Assembly (NCBI GenBank): GCA_040752295.1 | Contig: JBFMFE010000196.1 | Coordinates: 1-20,569, forward strand | DNA from: JBFMFE01 sp040752295 | GTDB lineage: Bacteria; UBP15; UBA6099; JBFMBQ01 | Reading direction: 5' to 3' | Length of the DNA stretch: 20,569 bases | In this document: one piece after another, positions 1-6,645 of the stretch | Position numbering within the stretch: position 1 is the stretch's first letter | How the letters are laid out: every line of letters begins with the position of its first letter | Notes under the pieces: generated by a model | The model's input: the letters and a program-made list of their open reading frames with translations, nothing else | Told to the model about the DNA's origin: nothing | Databases searched by the model: none | Program-made: the position numbers and the translations under genes

Positions 1-143
1 CCCTCGGCTACCCGGCGGAGGAACCCGTCGTCGAACCTTCCGCCGGTTCGACGAAATACTATAAGGATGAACTGGGCGTGCTTCATGTTCCGAAGAAAGG
101 ACTCGCCGAAGTCGTTCATTTCAACCGCTATGGTGGAAGGTAA
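1..143 (+). CDS. Nitroreductase-family protein, C-terminal fragment
   Basis: The frame starting at base 3 is open from the left edge to TAA at 141-143 and encodes about 46 residues. It begins LGYPAEEP and ends EVVHFNRYGGR. A late 'GYP' followed by a terminal 'hFNRYG' is typical of the C-terminus of FMN-dependent nitroreductase-family oxidoreductases, where this segment lies against the dimer partner. The flavin-binding part lies outside the window, so substrate and activity cannot be judged. An overlapping 66-residue frame from 67 is a shadow. The gene is cut by the window edge, not visibly broken. Confidence 0.65.
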   Translation, partial: LGYPAEEPVVEPSAGSTKYYKDELGVLHVPKKGLAEVVHFNRYGGR

Positions 144-259
144 GCGCCGCCGCCGTTCGCGCGGGGACGCCGGCTCGAACGCGGTCCCGTCTCCGCCGCC
201 GGGCGCGGTCTCCGGGGATCGCCGACGCGGCGGGCTGCCTTTCAGGAGCGGAGCAGGAC

Positions 260-1189
260 ATGTGTAACGTTGGAATGGTGGTGGCGCGGCGCGAGAACCT
301 CGCCCTGCTGGAGCGCACGAAGCTGAAAAGGGCGGAGTTCGTCGTGTTCGAGCGCGGAGACAGGGAATCGCTCCGCGAGTACGTTTCCGGGCGCGGCATC
401 GCCTTCAGCGCGCACTGCCCCCTCTTCATACCCGGCGAGTATCCCGAGAACCCGCTGCTCGCGTGCATCATTGACATTGACGAGGAGAGGCGGAGGCGCG
501 CCGTCGCGCTCGTGCGCGAGACCATGGAGGACGGCGCCGCGATGGGCGCAGAGTACGCCGTGGCGCACATACAGCGACCGGTTCACTTCAGCGGCGACAA
601 CCTGAAAGGGATAACCGCGCGCGACGTCATGGACGTCGCCGGGACGAGCTGCGCCGAACTGGCGGATTTGAGCCGCGAGACCGGCATCCCGGTGCTCATA
701 GAGAACCTCTTCGACAACCCGCTGTTTCACTCCGCCGGTTCGTACCTCGAGCTGCTGCGGGATTTTCCCTCGCTCGGGTTCTGCCTCGACATCGGTCACC
801 TCGGCGTTGACTCGCGGAACTTCGGGTTCGATTTCATGGAATTCGTGCGCCTGCTCGCTCCGCACACGAGGGCGGCGCACCTTCAGAACTCCAACGCCTC
901 CGAAAAGGGCTACCGTACGCGCCACTGGAAGGCGCCCGTGCATCCATCGCAGAGACCCGAGGACGGCTGGCTGGACGTGCCGGCGATCATGAGAACCCTG
1001 CTCGAAAGCAATATCGAGTGCAGGTTCAACTTCGAGGGATGGATGGATTACTATCCCTCAAGGGAAACCGCCATCGAGGGCATCCGGTGGGCGTCGGGTC
1101 TGTACGAGGAAATAAGAAACGAACTGATGAGGAAAACGGAGGCGGACGCGGACGGCAGACGCGGCGCTGCAACGGACTCGAGCGCATGA
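260..1189 (+). CDS. Sugar phosphate isomerase/epimerase-like TIM-barrel protein
   Basis: A 309-residue protein of the xylose-isomerase-like (AP endonuclease 2 type) TIM-barrel superfamily. The usual metal-binding carboxylates and histidines of the fold can be placed: Glu148 in VLIENLF, Asp177 in CLDIGH, His207 in AAHLQN and Glu259 in FNFEGW. This predicts a divalent-metal-dependent isomerase or epimerase acting on a sugar, or a related hydrolase, in the cytoplasm; the substrate is unknown. The start ATG has purine-rich AGGAG/GCAGGA upstream. Its stop overlaps the start of the glycosyltransferase (ATGA at 1186-1189), so the two are probably translationally coupled and may work on the same glycan. 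The last 20 residues are charged and low in complexity. Confidence 0.8.
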   Translation: MCNVGMVVARRENLALLERTKLKRAEFVVFERGDRESLREYVSGRGIAFSAHCPLFIPGEYPENPLLACIIDIDEERRRRAVALVRETMEDGAAMGAEYAVAHIQRPVHFSGDNLKGITARDVMDVAGTSCAELADLSRETGIPVLIENLFDNPLFHSAGSYLELLRDFPSLGFCLDIGHLGVDSRNFGFDFMEFVRLLAPHTRAAHLQNSNASEKGYRTRHWKAPVHPSQRPEDGWLDVPAIMRTLLESNIECRFNFEGWMDYYPSRETAIEGIRWASGLYEEIRNELMRKTEADADGRRGAATDSSA

Positions 1190-2127
1190 CCGACCTGACG
1201 ATATCCATCGTGAACCACAACAACCGCGGGCTGCTCGACCGCTGCCTGCGCTCGATCTACGAAACAACCGAAGGATTGAACTTCGAGGTATTCGTCGTTG
1301 ACAACCGCTCTCAGGACGGAAGCCCCGGAATGGTCATGGAAAAATACCCTCAGGTCAGGCTGATCGTCAACACGGAGCCGAAAGGTTTTTCGGAAAACCA
1401 CAACACTGTCCTGCGGGCGATGAACGGGAGATACGTCCTGCTGCTGAACGAGGACACGGAAGTCCTGCCCGGCTCAATCGAAACGATGTACCGTTACCTC
1501 GAGCGCCGCACCGAGGCGGGCGTAGTCGGATGCAGGCTGCTCAACGCGGACGGAACGGTCCAGGAGTCATGCTTCAGGCTGCCGTCGCTGACGGTGCTTT
1601 TTCTCGACGCCTTCGTGCCGGACCGGCTGCTCCCGCGCCGGGACGCCGTCGCGGGACGCGGGCGCCGGCGCCGGGACATCGAACGCGAAGTTCCCTACAT
1701 GATAGGCGCGTGCCTGATGCTCCCCCGAAAGGTCATCGAAACCGTCGGGCTGCTCGACGAACGGTTCTTCGTCTTCGACGAGGACGCCGACCTCTGCCTG
1801 AGGGTGGCGCGGGCGGGCTGGAAGGTGGTGTTCCTCCCGGACGCCGAAATCATCCACCACGGCGGGGCAAGCATTCAGAGGGACGAGGAGGCGGCGGTTC
1901 ACAACTACTGCCGCAGCATGAGCCTCTTTTTCCGGAAGCATTACGGAAGCTGGAGCCTTCCGCCGCTGTGGCTGCTCATGGTAATCGGCGCGATGAACCG
2001 CGTCGCCGCGTGGTCGGCGGTAAAACTTTTAAGACCCCGGAAAAAAAACCTGTGCTCGCGGAAGATCGCCCGGAACGCGCGCATCATCGCCTGGCACATC
2101 GGTCTCGGGAGGGGAAAGCGGACGTAA
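1186..2127 (+). CDS. Family 2 glycosyltransferase (rhamnosyltransferase-like)
   Basis: A 313-residue GT-A fold glycosyltransferase. TISIVNHN opens the nucleotide-binding fold, VFVVDNRSQDGS (about 36-46) is the nucleotide-sugar loop, LLLNEDTE (85-92) takes the DxD position, and MIGACLMLPRKVIETVGLLD is followed by FFVFDEDADLCLRVARAGW (194-212), the acceptor-side signature of WbbL/RfbF-type rhamnosyltransferases. It probably transfers an NDP-sugar to a surface polysaccharide or lipid-linked glycan at the inner face of the membrane. A hydrophobic stretch near 258-280 could touch the membrane. The frame is open from 1018, but I chose ATG 1186: the extra 56 residues are low-complexity and overlap the previous gene, while family homology begins exactly at MTDLTISIV and the ATGA overlap is typical of coupling. 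Donor sugar is not determinable. Confidence 0.88.
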   Translation: MTDLTISIVNHNNRGLLDRCLRSIYETTEGLNFEVFVVDNRSQDGSPGMVMEKYPQVRLIVNTEPKGFSENHNTVLRAMNGRYVLLLNEDTEVLPGSIETMYRYLERRTEAGVVGCRLLNADGTVQESCFRLPSLTVLFLDAFVPDRLLPRRDAVAGRGRRRRDIEREVPYMIGACLMLPRKVIETVGLLDERFFVFDEDADLCLRVARAGWKVVFLPDAEIIHHGGASIQRDEEAAVHNYCRSMSLFFRKHYGSWSLPPLWLLMVIGAMNRVAAWSAVKLLRPRKKNLCSRKIARNARIIAWHIGLGRGKRT

Positions 2128-2146
2128 AGCGGCAGATGTGCTGGGA

Positions 2147-2160
2147 ATTTTAGATTCATC
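2147..2160. repeat. Second copy of the ATTTTAGATTCATC repeat core
   Basis: A 14-base exact match to 15817-15830, followed in both places by related T/C-rich sequence (GTTCATCTTTT here, ATTCTCTTT there). It lies directly after the glycosyltransferase gene, in an intergenic position as at the other site. Confidence 0.5.
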
Positions 2161-2177
2161 GTTCATCTTTTCTTTCC

Positions 2178-2201
2178 GGCTCCATGCTCCGTCATGGAGC
2201 C
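2178..2201. terminator. Hairpin between convergent genes, possible terminator
   Basis: A perfect 9-bp inverted repeat, GGCTCCATG and CATGGAGCC, around a 6-base loop. It lies between the convergent glycosyltransferase (ends 2127) and PP-loop gene (ends 2264). On the plus strand it is followed by a pyrimidine-rich T/C tract (about 2203-2235), not a clean T-run, so termination is plausible mainly for the plus-strand operon. Confidence 0.5.
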
Positions 2202-2263
2202 TTACCCTTCATCATTCTCTTCTTCTTTCTCTTTCGCTCACGTCACTTCAGATCGGTAAATAG

Positions 2264-3109
2264 TTACGTTTCATCATGGTTTTTTTTCGATTCGGGTCCT
2301 ATCACGCGGGACAGGATGCTTCCCCGCCTGTTCTCGAAAAACTGCTCGAGCCGGCGGGTGAACAGGTCCACCTTGTCGCTGTAGAAGCGTGTCGTTCCCT
2401 TCCGGTACTCGTCCATGCCGTGCCTGGGAATGTAATATTTCAGCGCGAAGAGGTTGAGCAGAGTGAGCTGGAAGCAGCGCGGCTGCATCCCGCGGTCGGT
2501 CGCGGTTCCCTTGACGTTTTCCCGGTCGAGGATTCCCCTGTTGAAAAGCACCTGCCCGGTCGTCGTACCGGGCGGCGGTTCCGGCGCTCCCCGGACGAGT
2601 CCGAATTTGTGCTTCCAGTCAATGTCCGTCGGGAATTCGTAATCATAGACGGGGTTTGTGAAGTTCATGCCGAAGCGGGCGTACATTTTCCGTATCTCGT
2701 CAATCACCGTTTCCATCTGCGTCGGGAAGAGGGAGCTGTTCTTGTTCGAGCCGTCGGCGACCTCGGCGATGCCGTTGTCCATGCAGTACACAAGCGTTCT
2801 TATGTGCATCGAGAGGTGGCACATCCCGCAGGAGGTGAGAACGAAGAAACCGTGCTTTCGGACGTTTTTGAGGTAGTCCGCGTACGTAACCATTTTATAC
2901 AGCCTGTCCACGTCCAGTATTACGTGAACGAACCTGTCATTCCCGTAAATCTCCATCAGTTTTTCGATGTTCCGCGCGCTGTTGCCGACGTTCTTCAATC
3001 CCGAATGGCTGCACGTGACAAGGTGTATCCTGTCGAATTTTTCCGCCATGAGCGCGGCGGTCGCCGTGGAATCCGTTCCGCCCGAATATTTAATGGCGAT
3101 CTGCTTCAT
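2264..3109 (-). CDS. PP-loop ATP pyrophosphatase-type protein with CxxC and distal Cys
   Basis: A 281-residue protein opening MKQIAIKYSGGTDSTAT. SGGTDST (9-15) is the PP-loop of N-type ATP pyrophosphatases, which adenylate a substrate before attack by ammonia, sulfide or a persulfide. A CxxC pair (Cys94, Cys97 in TSCGMCHLS) and an isolated Cys212 (MQPRCFQL) recall the three-cysteine Fe-S site of TtcA/TtuA-type tRNA thiolases, although the rest does not look like TtcA and length and context differ. A QueC-like zinc role is the alternative. GGAGG lies upstream of the ATG. The start is embedded in the end of the small membrane protein gene (20-base overlap), so the two are coupled. I cannot name a substrate. 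Confidence 0.7.
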   Translation of the reverse strand: MKQIAIKYSGGTDSTATAALMAEKFDRIHLVTCSHSGLKNVGNSARNIEKLMEIYGNDRFVHVILDVDRLYKMVTYADYLKNVRKHGFFVLTSCGMCHLSMHIRTLVYCMDNGIAEVADGSNKNSSLFPTQMETVIDEIRKMYARFGMNFTNPVYDYEFPTDIDWKHKFGLVRGAPEPPPGTTTGQVLFNRGILDRENVKGTATDRGMQPRCFQLTLLNLFALKYYIPRHGMDEYRKGTTRFYSDKVDLFTRRLEQFFENRRGSILSRVIGPESKKNHDET

Positions 3110-3278
3110 GAGCCTGTTTTCCTCCCCGTAGGCTTTTCAGAAGAACCCTTATCAGGCAGTACGATATGAAGTACATGAACTGCGCCCACCACGCCATCGC
3201 GTTGATGAACATCAGGCGCAGGCGGTACGGCAGCAGCACCGCGAACGCGCAGATAAAGAAGGGAATGAGCCATCTCAT
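3090..3278 (-). CDS. Small two-helix membrane protein
   Basis: A 62-residue hydrophobic protein. A first helix spans about residues 3-17, a short basic turn (YRLRL) follows, a second hydrophobic stretch runs about 23-47, and the tail is basic and hydrophilic (LKSLRGGKQAHEADRH). The ATG has GGAG eight bases upstream. It overlaps the start of the PP-loop gene by 20 bases in another frame, which suggests co-expression and perhaps membrane recruitment of the PP-loop enzyme. I do not recognise a family. Confidence 0.55.
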   Translation of the reverse strand: MRWLIPFFICAFAVLLPYRLRLMFINAMAWWAQFMYFISYCLIRVLLKSLRGGKQAHEADRH

Positions 3279-3491
3279 CTATCCCGCTCCATCGCCGTTT
3301 TCATAAGACCGCCGGAGCGAAACCTTTCGCGCGCCGCCCGAAGCCGCCGTTTTCAGCCCGCAGGCGTCCGGGAACGTGCGCTCGGCGGGCGGAAAGCTCA
3401 CTCTTATTTTAACGCGTCACGGCGGATTTTTCAGGTGCGGGGACCGCGGAGGGAAATTCCGCGGCGCCGCCGCGGCGCTCCACGGGTTTTC

Positions 3492-3508
3492 CCGGATTAA
3501 TAATCCGG
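3492..3508. repeat. 17-base near-perfect palindrome upstream of dtd
   Basis: CCGGATTA and TAATCCGG flank a single A. It sits 42 bases upstream of the dtd -10 element, so it could be an operator for a dimeric regulator or a cruciform/transcript hairpin. No regulator is implied by the sequence. Confidence 0.4.
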
Positions 3509-3550
3509 TCCCGGGGACTTTCCGCCCGGGGATCGCAGCTTCATCCATGC

Positions 3551-3556
3551 TATAAT
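3551..3556 (+). promoter_or_regulatory. Candidate -10 element for dtd
   Basis: A perfect TATAAT 34 bases before the GTG start of dtd. No good -35 hexamer is visible 16-18 bases upstream. GGGGGTGA at 3572-3579 is the probable ribosome binding site. Confidence 0.4.
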
Positions 3557-3589
3557 AATCGTGATCGATCCGGGGGTGATCGGGAACCC

Positions 3590-4042
3590 GTGAAAGCGGT
3601 CGTTCAGAGGGTCGTCGAGGCGAGCGTCGAGGCGGACGGGAGGGAAACCGGCAGGATCGGGCGCGGTCTCCTGATCTTCCTCGGCGTGGCGGAGGGCGAC
3701 GACGAAAAGGACGCCGAACGCCTCGCGGGGAAGATCGTCAACCTGCGGGTTTTCGAAAACGAGGAAGGGAAAATGCACTACTCGGTCAAAGACCTCGGAC
3801 TGAAGCTTCTCGCCATATCGCAATTCACGCTCCTGGGCAACTGCGAGAGGGGGAACCGCCCCGACTTCACGCGCGCCGCGGCGCCACGCGACGCCGAAAG
3901 GCTCTACGAACGGTTCAAGGAGATCGCTTCCGCGGAAGTCCCGACCGAGTCGGGCGTCTTCGGCGCGAAGATGAAGATCGCCGCCGTGAACGACGGACCG
4001 GTCACGATCATACTGAACTCAAGAAAGGACAGGCGCGACTGA
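3590..4042 (+). CDS. dtd: D-aminoacyl-tRNA deacylase
   Basis: A 150-residue protein, normal length for DTD. It hydrolyses the ester of D-amino acids mis-charged onto tRNA (and of glycine from tRNA-Ala), a cytoplasmic proofreading step. Signature segments are all present: MKAVVQRV at the N-terminus, SQFTL at 77-81, RGNRPDF at 87-93, GVFGAKM at 122-128, and NDGPVT at 134-139 containing the Gly-cisPro chiral selector. The start is GTG, preceded by GGGGGTGA. It converges on the C45 hydrolase gene with only 16 bases between stops. Confidence 0.95.
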   Translation: MKAVVQRVVEASVEADGRETGRIGRGLLIFLGVAEGDDEKDAERLAGKIVNLRVFENEEGKMHYSVKDLGLKLLAISQFTLLGNCERGNRPDFTRAAAPRDAERLYERFKEIASAEVPTESGVFGAKMKIAAVNDGPVTIILNSRKDRRD

Positions 4043-4058
4043 CGTCCGCGCGGGATTT

Positions 4059-5948
4059 TCAGATCGCGTTCCTCGCGTACGATTCCTTCGTTCCCTTTTC
4101 GAGTTTCATCGCGCCGGGCGCGAAGGGGGACTGGATGTATTTCCCGGCGGCGAGGGCGGCTTCCTTGATCTGCGTCTTCCGGGCGGCGTCGTAGTGGCTC
4201 ACCGCTTTTTCCCTCTCCCCGAGCATGTCGTACGCCTGCCCGAGGCGAACGTGCGTCCATGCTTCGCGGTCGTGATCGGGATCGTGTTTGAAGACCTCGT
4301 CGAGGTTTTCGACTGCCTTGCCGAACTCGCCCGCTCCGAGGTACGCCTTTCCCAGAAAGTAGTAGTTCGTCGCGAAAGGATACCTGTCCGTCGCTTTATT
4401 CCGTGCGAGCGCGGCGGCGTTTTCGAGGTGTCGCGCGGCGGCGGCGTAGTCTTCGGATTCGTTGCAGTAGATTTCCCCGATGCGGCGCAGGAGCGTCGCG
4501 GACCCGGGCGCCATAGCCGCCGCCCGCTCGAACCGTTCCGCCGCTTCAGCCGGCTTCCCTTCACGCAGAATGCGCTCCCCTTCGCGAAATAGCTCGAACG
4601 CCTTGTAGTCCTGAGTCTCCCTGTGCGGGTTCTCAGCGAACGATTGCAGAACCGGCGCGGGCGCCTTCCCGAACTCGGCTTTCAGGTCGAACCCGGTGTA
4701 CCTGCCGTCGCACGCCGGCGTCGGGAGCGGCGCGGCGATCCAGAACCGCCTGTCCGTTGGAGAGAAGATCACGCTCTGCGCCGTCTTGGGGTTGCAGATG
4801 CTCTGGTGGCAGAATGAATCCACGTCGCCCGTCTCCCAGTTGTATCTGTCGCGGAAGATTCCGATGAGCGTCTCGAGGTCGAGCGGCGCAGCGGCTTGTT
4901 CCGCGAGGAGCGCTCCGAGGCGCTCGAACCTGCCGCCCGTGTTGCTTCTCCCGTAGAAGGTGAACGGGTACTGCATCGGCTTCATGTCCGGGTGTACGAA
5001 GTGGTTCGTCGCGTGGAGAAGCCCGTTTTCCGGCTTGCGCGCCTCGCACCGTTCGGACGTGCACTCGAGGAGCGCGGCGTCCCCCGATTTCCCGTCCGCG
5101 ATCATGAAATTGTTCCCGACGGTGCGCGGCGAGCCTTCGATCATCCCGACGGCTTCGTCGAGCGTCGCGGCGTGCTGCACGACGCGGCGAAGCATTATGA
5201 ACGTCGGGACGCCTTCGACTCGCGGGACGTTCGAGAACGATACGTTTACCGTGACCGACAGCCCCTCGAGATTCATAGCCGTGACGACGCAGACGAAGGG
5301 CGCGGGCGCGATGTTCACGAGGGGATATCCCTTCTCCGGCTCGATGAAAAAAATTATGTTCTGCGCGGCGATGAGGTCGGGAGGGTCCCAGTCGAGGTTC
5401 CTGCCGTGGAACGTCAGCCCGTCCTTCGTTGCCGGCGGCGCCGCCGCAAACGCGGAACAGTACATCTGCGCCAGGTTCTCTATCACGTCGTACCCGGCGT
5501 TCAGGTAGAGTATCTCCCTGTACTTCACGCCCGCCCCTTTCGCGATCCCCTTCATTTCCTGTACGTACTCGCCGGGTATGAGTTTCTCCAACCTGCTTAT
5601 GAAGGAAGTGTACGCCATGTCCTTGAGCATCATCACCGTCGAGTCGTTCGCTTCCATCCCGCCGTACTCGGAGATCATCTCCCTCAACTCGTCGTCTATC
5701 GCCTCGAGCGCGTACCTGATTTCGTCCTTCAGAAGCGCGCCGCGCTGGCAGCCGATCTCGTATGGTGTTCCCTTAAGGTGCACCGTTACGAAGCCGTTTC
5801 GTTCCTCGCGCCACGCCTCGCCGAAGTACGTTCTGCCGCCTTCGACCCGCAGTTCGGGCGCCTTCTCCTCTTGAGCGCGCGCGATATTGAGAGCCGCACA
5901 AGCGGTGATGAAAAAGAGCAGTAACGTTCTCATGGACGTTTTTATCAT
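4059..5948 (-). CDS. Secreted C45-type Ntn hydrolase with C-terminal TPR domain
   Basis: A 629-residue protein from ATG 5948. A GTG five codons earlier (5963) is also in frame, but the GGAGG at 5957-5961 would lie inside that version and is spaced 8 bases from the ATG. A signal peptide (LLLFFITACAALNIARAQ) is followed by GTPYEIGCQRG (60-70), characteristic of the C45/acyl-CoA:6-aminopenicillanate acyltransferase and phospholipase-B-like fold. Cys164 in MYCSAFAAAP is the predicted autoprocessing nucleophile; FHGRNLDWDP (180-189) and HATNHF (311-316) are further active-site segments. The family cleaves or transfers amide-linked acyl groups. Residues about 448-590 form at least three tetratricopeptide-type repeats (YFLGKAYLGAGEFGKAVENL, RLGQAYDMLGEREKAVSHYD), probably a protein-binding tail outside the cytoplasm. 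Substrate unknown. Confidence 0.8.
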   Translation of the reverse strand: MIKTSMRTLLLFFITACAALNIARAQEEKAPELRVEGGRTYFGEAWREERNGFVTVHLKGTPYEIGCQRGALLKDEIRYALEAIDDELREMISEYGGMEANDSTVMMLKDMAYTSFISRLEKLIPGEYVQEMKGIAKGAGVKYREILYLNAGYDVIENLAQMYCSAFAAAPPATKDGLTFHGRNLDWDPPDLIAAQNIIFFIEPEKGYPLVNIAPAPFVCVVTAMNLEGLSVTVNVSFSNVPRVEGVPTFIMLRRVVQHAATLDEAVGMIEGSPRTVGNNFMIADGKSGDAALLECTSERCEARKPENGLLHATNHFVHPDMKPMQYPFTFYGRSNTGGRFERLGALLAEQAAAPLDLETLIGIFRDRYNWETGDVDSFCHQSICNPKTAQSVIFSPTDRRFWIAAPLPTPACDGRYTGFDLKAEFGKAPAPVLQSFAENPHRETQDYKAFELFREGERILREGKPAEAAERFERAAAMAPGSATLLRRIGEIYCNESEDYAAAARHLENAAALARNKATDRYPFATNYYFLGKAYLGAGEFGKAVENLDEVFKHDPDHDREAWTHVRLGQAYDMLGEREKAVSHYDAARKTQIKEAALAAGKYIQSPFAPGAMKLEKGTKESYARNAI

Positions 5949-5956
5949 TTTTTCAT

Positions 5957-5961
5957 CCTCC
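5957..5961 (-). promoter_or_regulatory. Ribosome binding site deciding the C45 hydrolase start
   Basis: GGAGG on the minus strand, 8 bases before ATG 5948. It overlaps the upstream in-frame GTG reading, so ATG 5948 is preferred. Confidence 0.7.
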
Positions 5962-6149
5962 ACGCCGGCAAACGAAAGGCAAACGCGTTCCTAACGGCTT
6001 TGAGCGGCTGCGAGTCGTCATTTTCACCGCGACTTTCCGGTTCGCTCCAATACAGGTTATCCGCTCCCCACGACGGCTCTCCGGCGCAACCAGGATAAGA
6101 CCACGTTTTATTCATGCCGCTTGAATAATCCGGGAAGACTCATTCGGTT

Positions 6150-6539
6150 TTAAAGACTCGTGAATAACTTAAAAAATAAAGACATGATTGCAACGATGAC
6201 GATGATCTGACCTGCCCAGAAAATAAACATCCATTTGATGATGTCGGCGTGGACTTCCGTGATTCTTTTGTCGAGCCTCGCCTCAACCTCCGTGATTCTG
6301 TTGTCGAGCTTCGCCACTTCCTCCGTGATTCTTTTGTCGAGCCTCGCCTCAACCTCCGTTATTCTGTTGTCGAGTTTCGCCACTTCCTCCGTGAGTCTCC
6401 GCTCGTACTTTTCGCCGGAGAGCGTGATGACGTCTTCCGTCGTCTTTCTGTTCGCGAGATTGATCAGCTCGATGAGCGAGTCCGAAGCTTCGTCGCCGAG
6501 CTTGTCTCTGAGGGGTTTCGGTACGGCGATTATTTCCAT
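6150..6539 (-). CDS. Hendecad-repeat coiled-coil membrane protein
   Basis: A 129-residue protein. Residues 1-48 form a conserved-looking helical head (MEIIAVPKPLRDKLGDEASD...). Residues 49-103 are five consecutive 11-residue units: LTEEVAKLDNR, ITEVEARLDKR, ITEEVAKLDNR, ITEVEARLDKR, ITEVHADIIKW. Residues about 102-125 form one membrane helix (WMFIFWAGQIIVIVAIMSLF). Eleven-residue periodicity predicts a nearly straight or slightly right-handed coiled coil. The layout resembles small proteins annotated as LA_3696-like or DUF1640-like, whose role is unknown; that resemblance is from memory. It has its own strong promoter and seems monocistronic. The coding DNA contains a near-identical 66-base tandem duplication. 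Confidence 0.75.
   Translation of the reverse strand: MEIIAVPKPLRDKLGDEASDSLIELINLANRKTTEDVITLSGEKYERRLTEEVAKLDNRITEVEARLDKRITEEVAKLDNRITEVEARLDKRITEVHADIIKWMFIFWAGQIIVIVAIMSLFFKLFTSL
6261..6392. repeat. Tandem 66-base duplication (four 33-base units)
   Basis: Two 66-base copies, 6261-6326 and 6327-6392, differ at only two positions by eye (6294 versus 6360, and one C/T in the GAGCTT/GAGTTT segment). Each copy consists of two related 33-base units that encode 11 residues each on the minus strand. The near identity at DNA level points to recent duplication in units that preserve the hendecad register. Confidence 0.9.
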
Positions 6540-6570
6540 GAACCAGTCCTGCTTTTTCTTTTCAAATTTG

Positions 6571-6599
6571 ATTTTACGGTTTGATCAACGCCCTGTCAA
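6571..6599 (-). promoter_or_regulatory. Sigma70-type promoter of the hendecad protein gene
   Basis: Minus-strand TTGACA (6599-6594), a 17-base spacer, then TAAAAT (6576-6571). The predicted start of transcription near 6564 gives a leader of about 25 bases before ATG 6539. This is the closest match to the sigma70 consensus in the window. Confidence 0.75.
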
Positions 6600-6645
6600 C
6601 ATAAGAAAAATGGTGACAATTCAGACTGATTACGTCGGTTCACCG

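Larger units (their letters stand above)
3279..3589. other. Intergenic region between divergent genes with GC palindromes
   Basis: 311 bases without a convincing gene, between the small membrane protein gene (leftward) and dtd (rightward). It holds two perfect inverted repeats: CCGCGGA/TCCGCGG at 3445-3465 (7-base loop) and CCGGATTA-A-TAATCCGG at 3492-3508. A TATAAT lies just before dtd. The rest is GC-rich with nothing further recognisable. Confidence 0.6.

Noticed and set aside
1018..1185. Longer N-terminus for the glycosyltransferase
   Set aside because: The extra 56 residues are basic and low-complexity and lie within the preceding gene; the family fold begins at codon 1186.
4896..5924. 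342-codon plus-strand open frame
   Set aside because: It is the antisense shadow of the C45 hydrolase gene, with no recognisable motif and the usual Arg/Val/Glu-rich composition.
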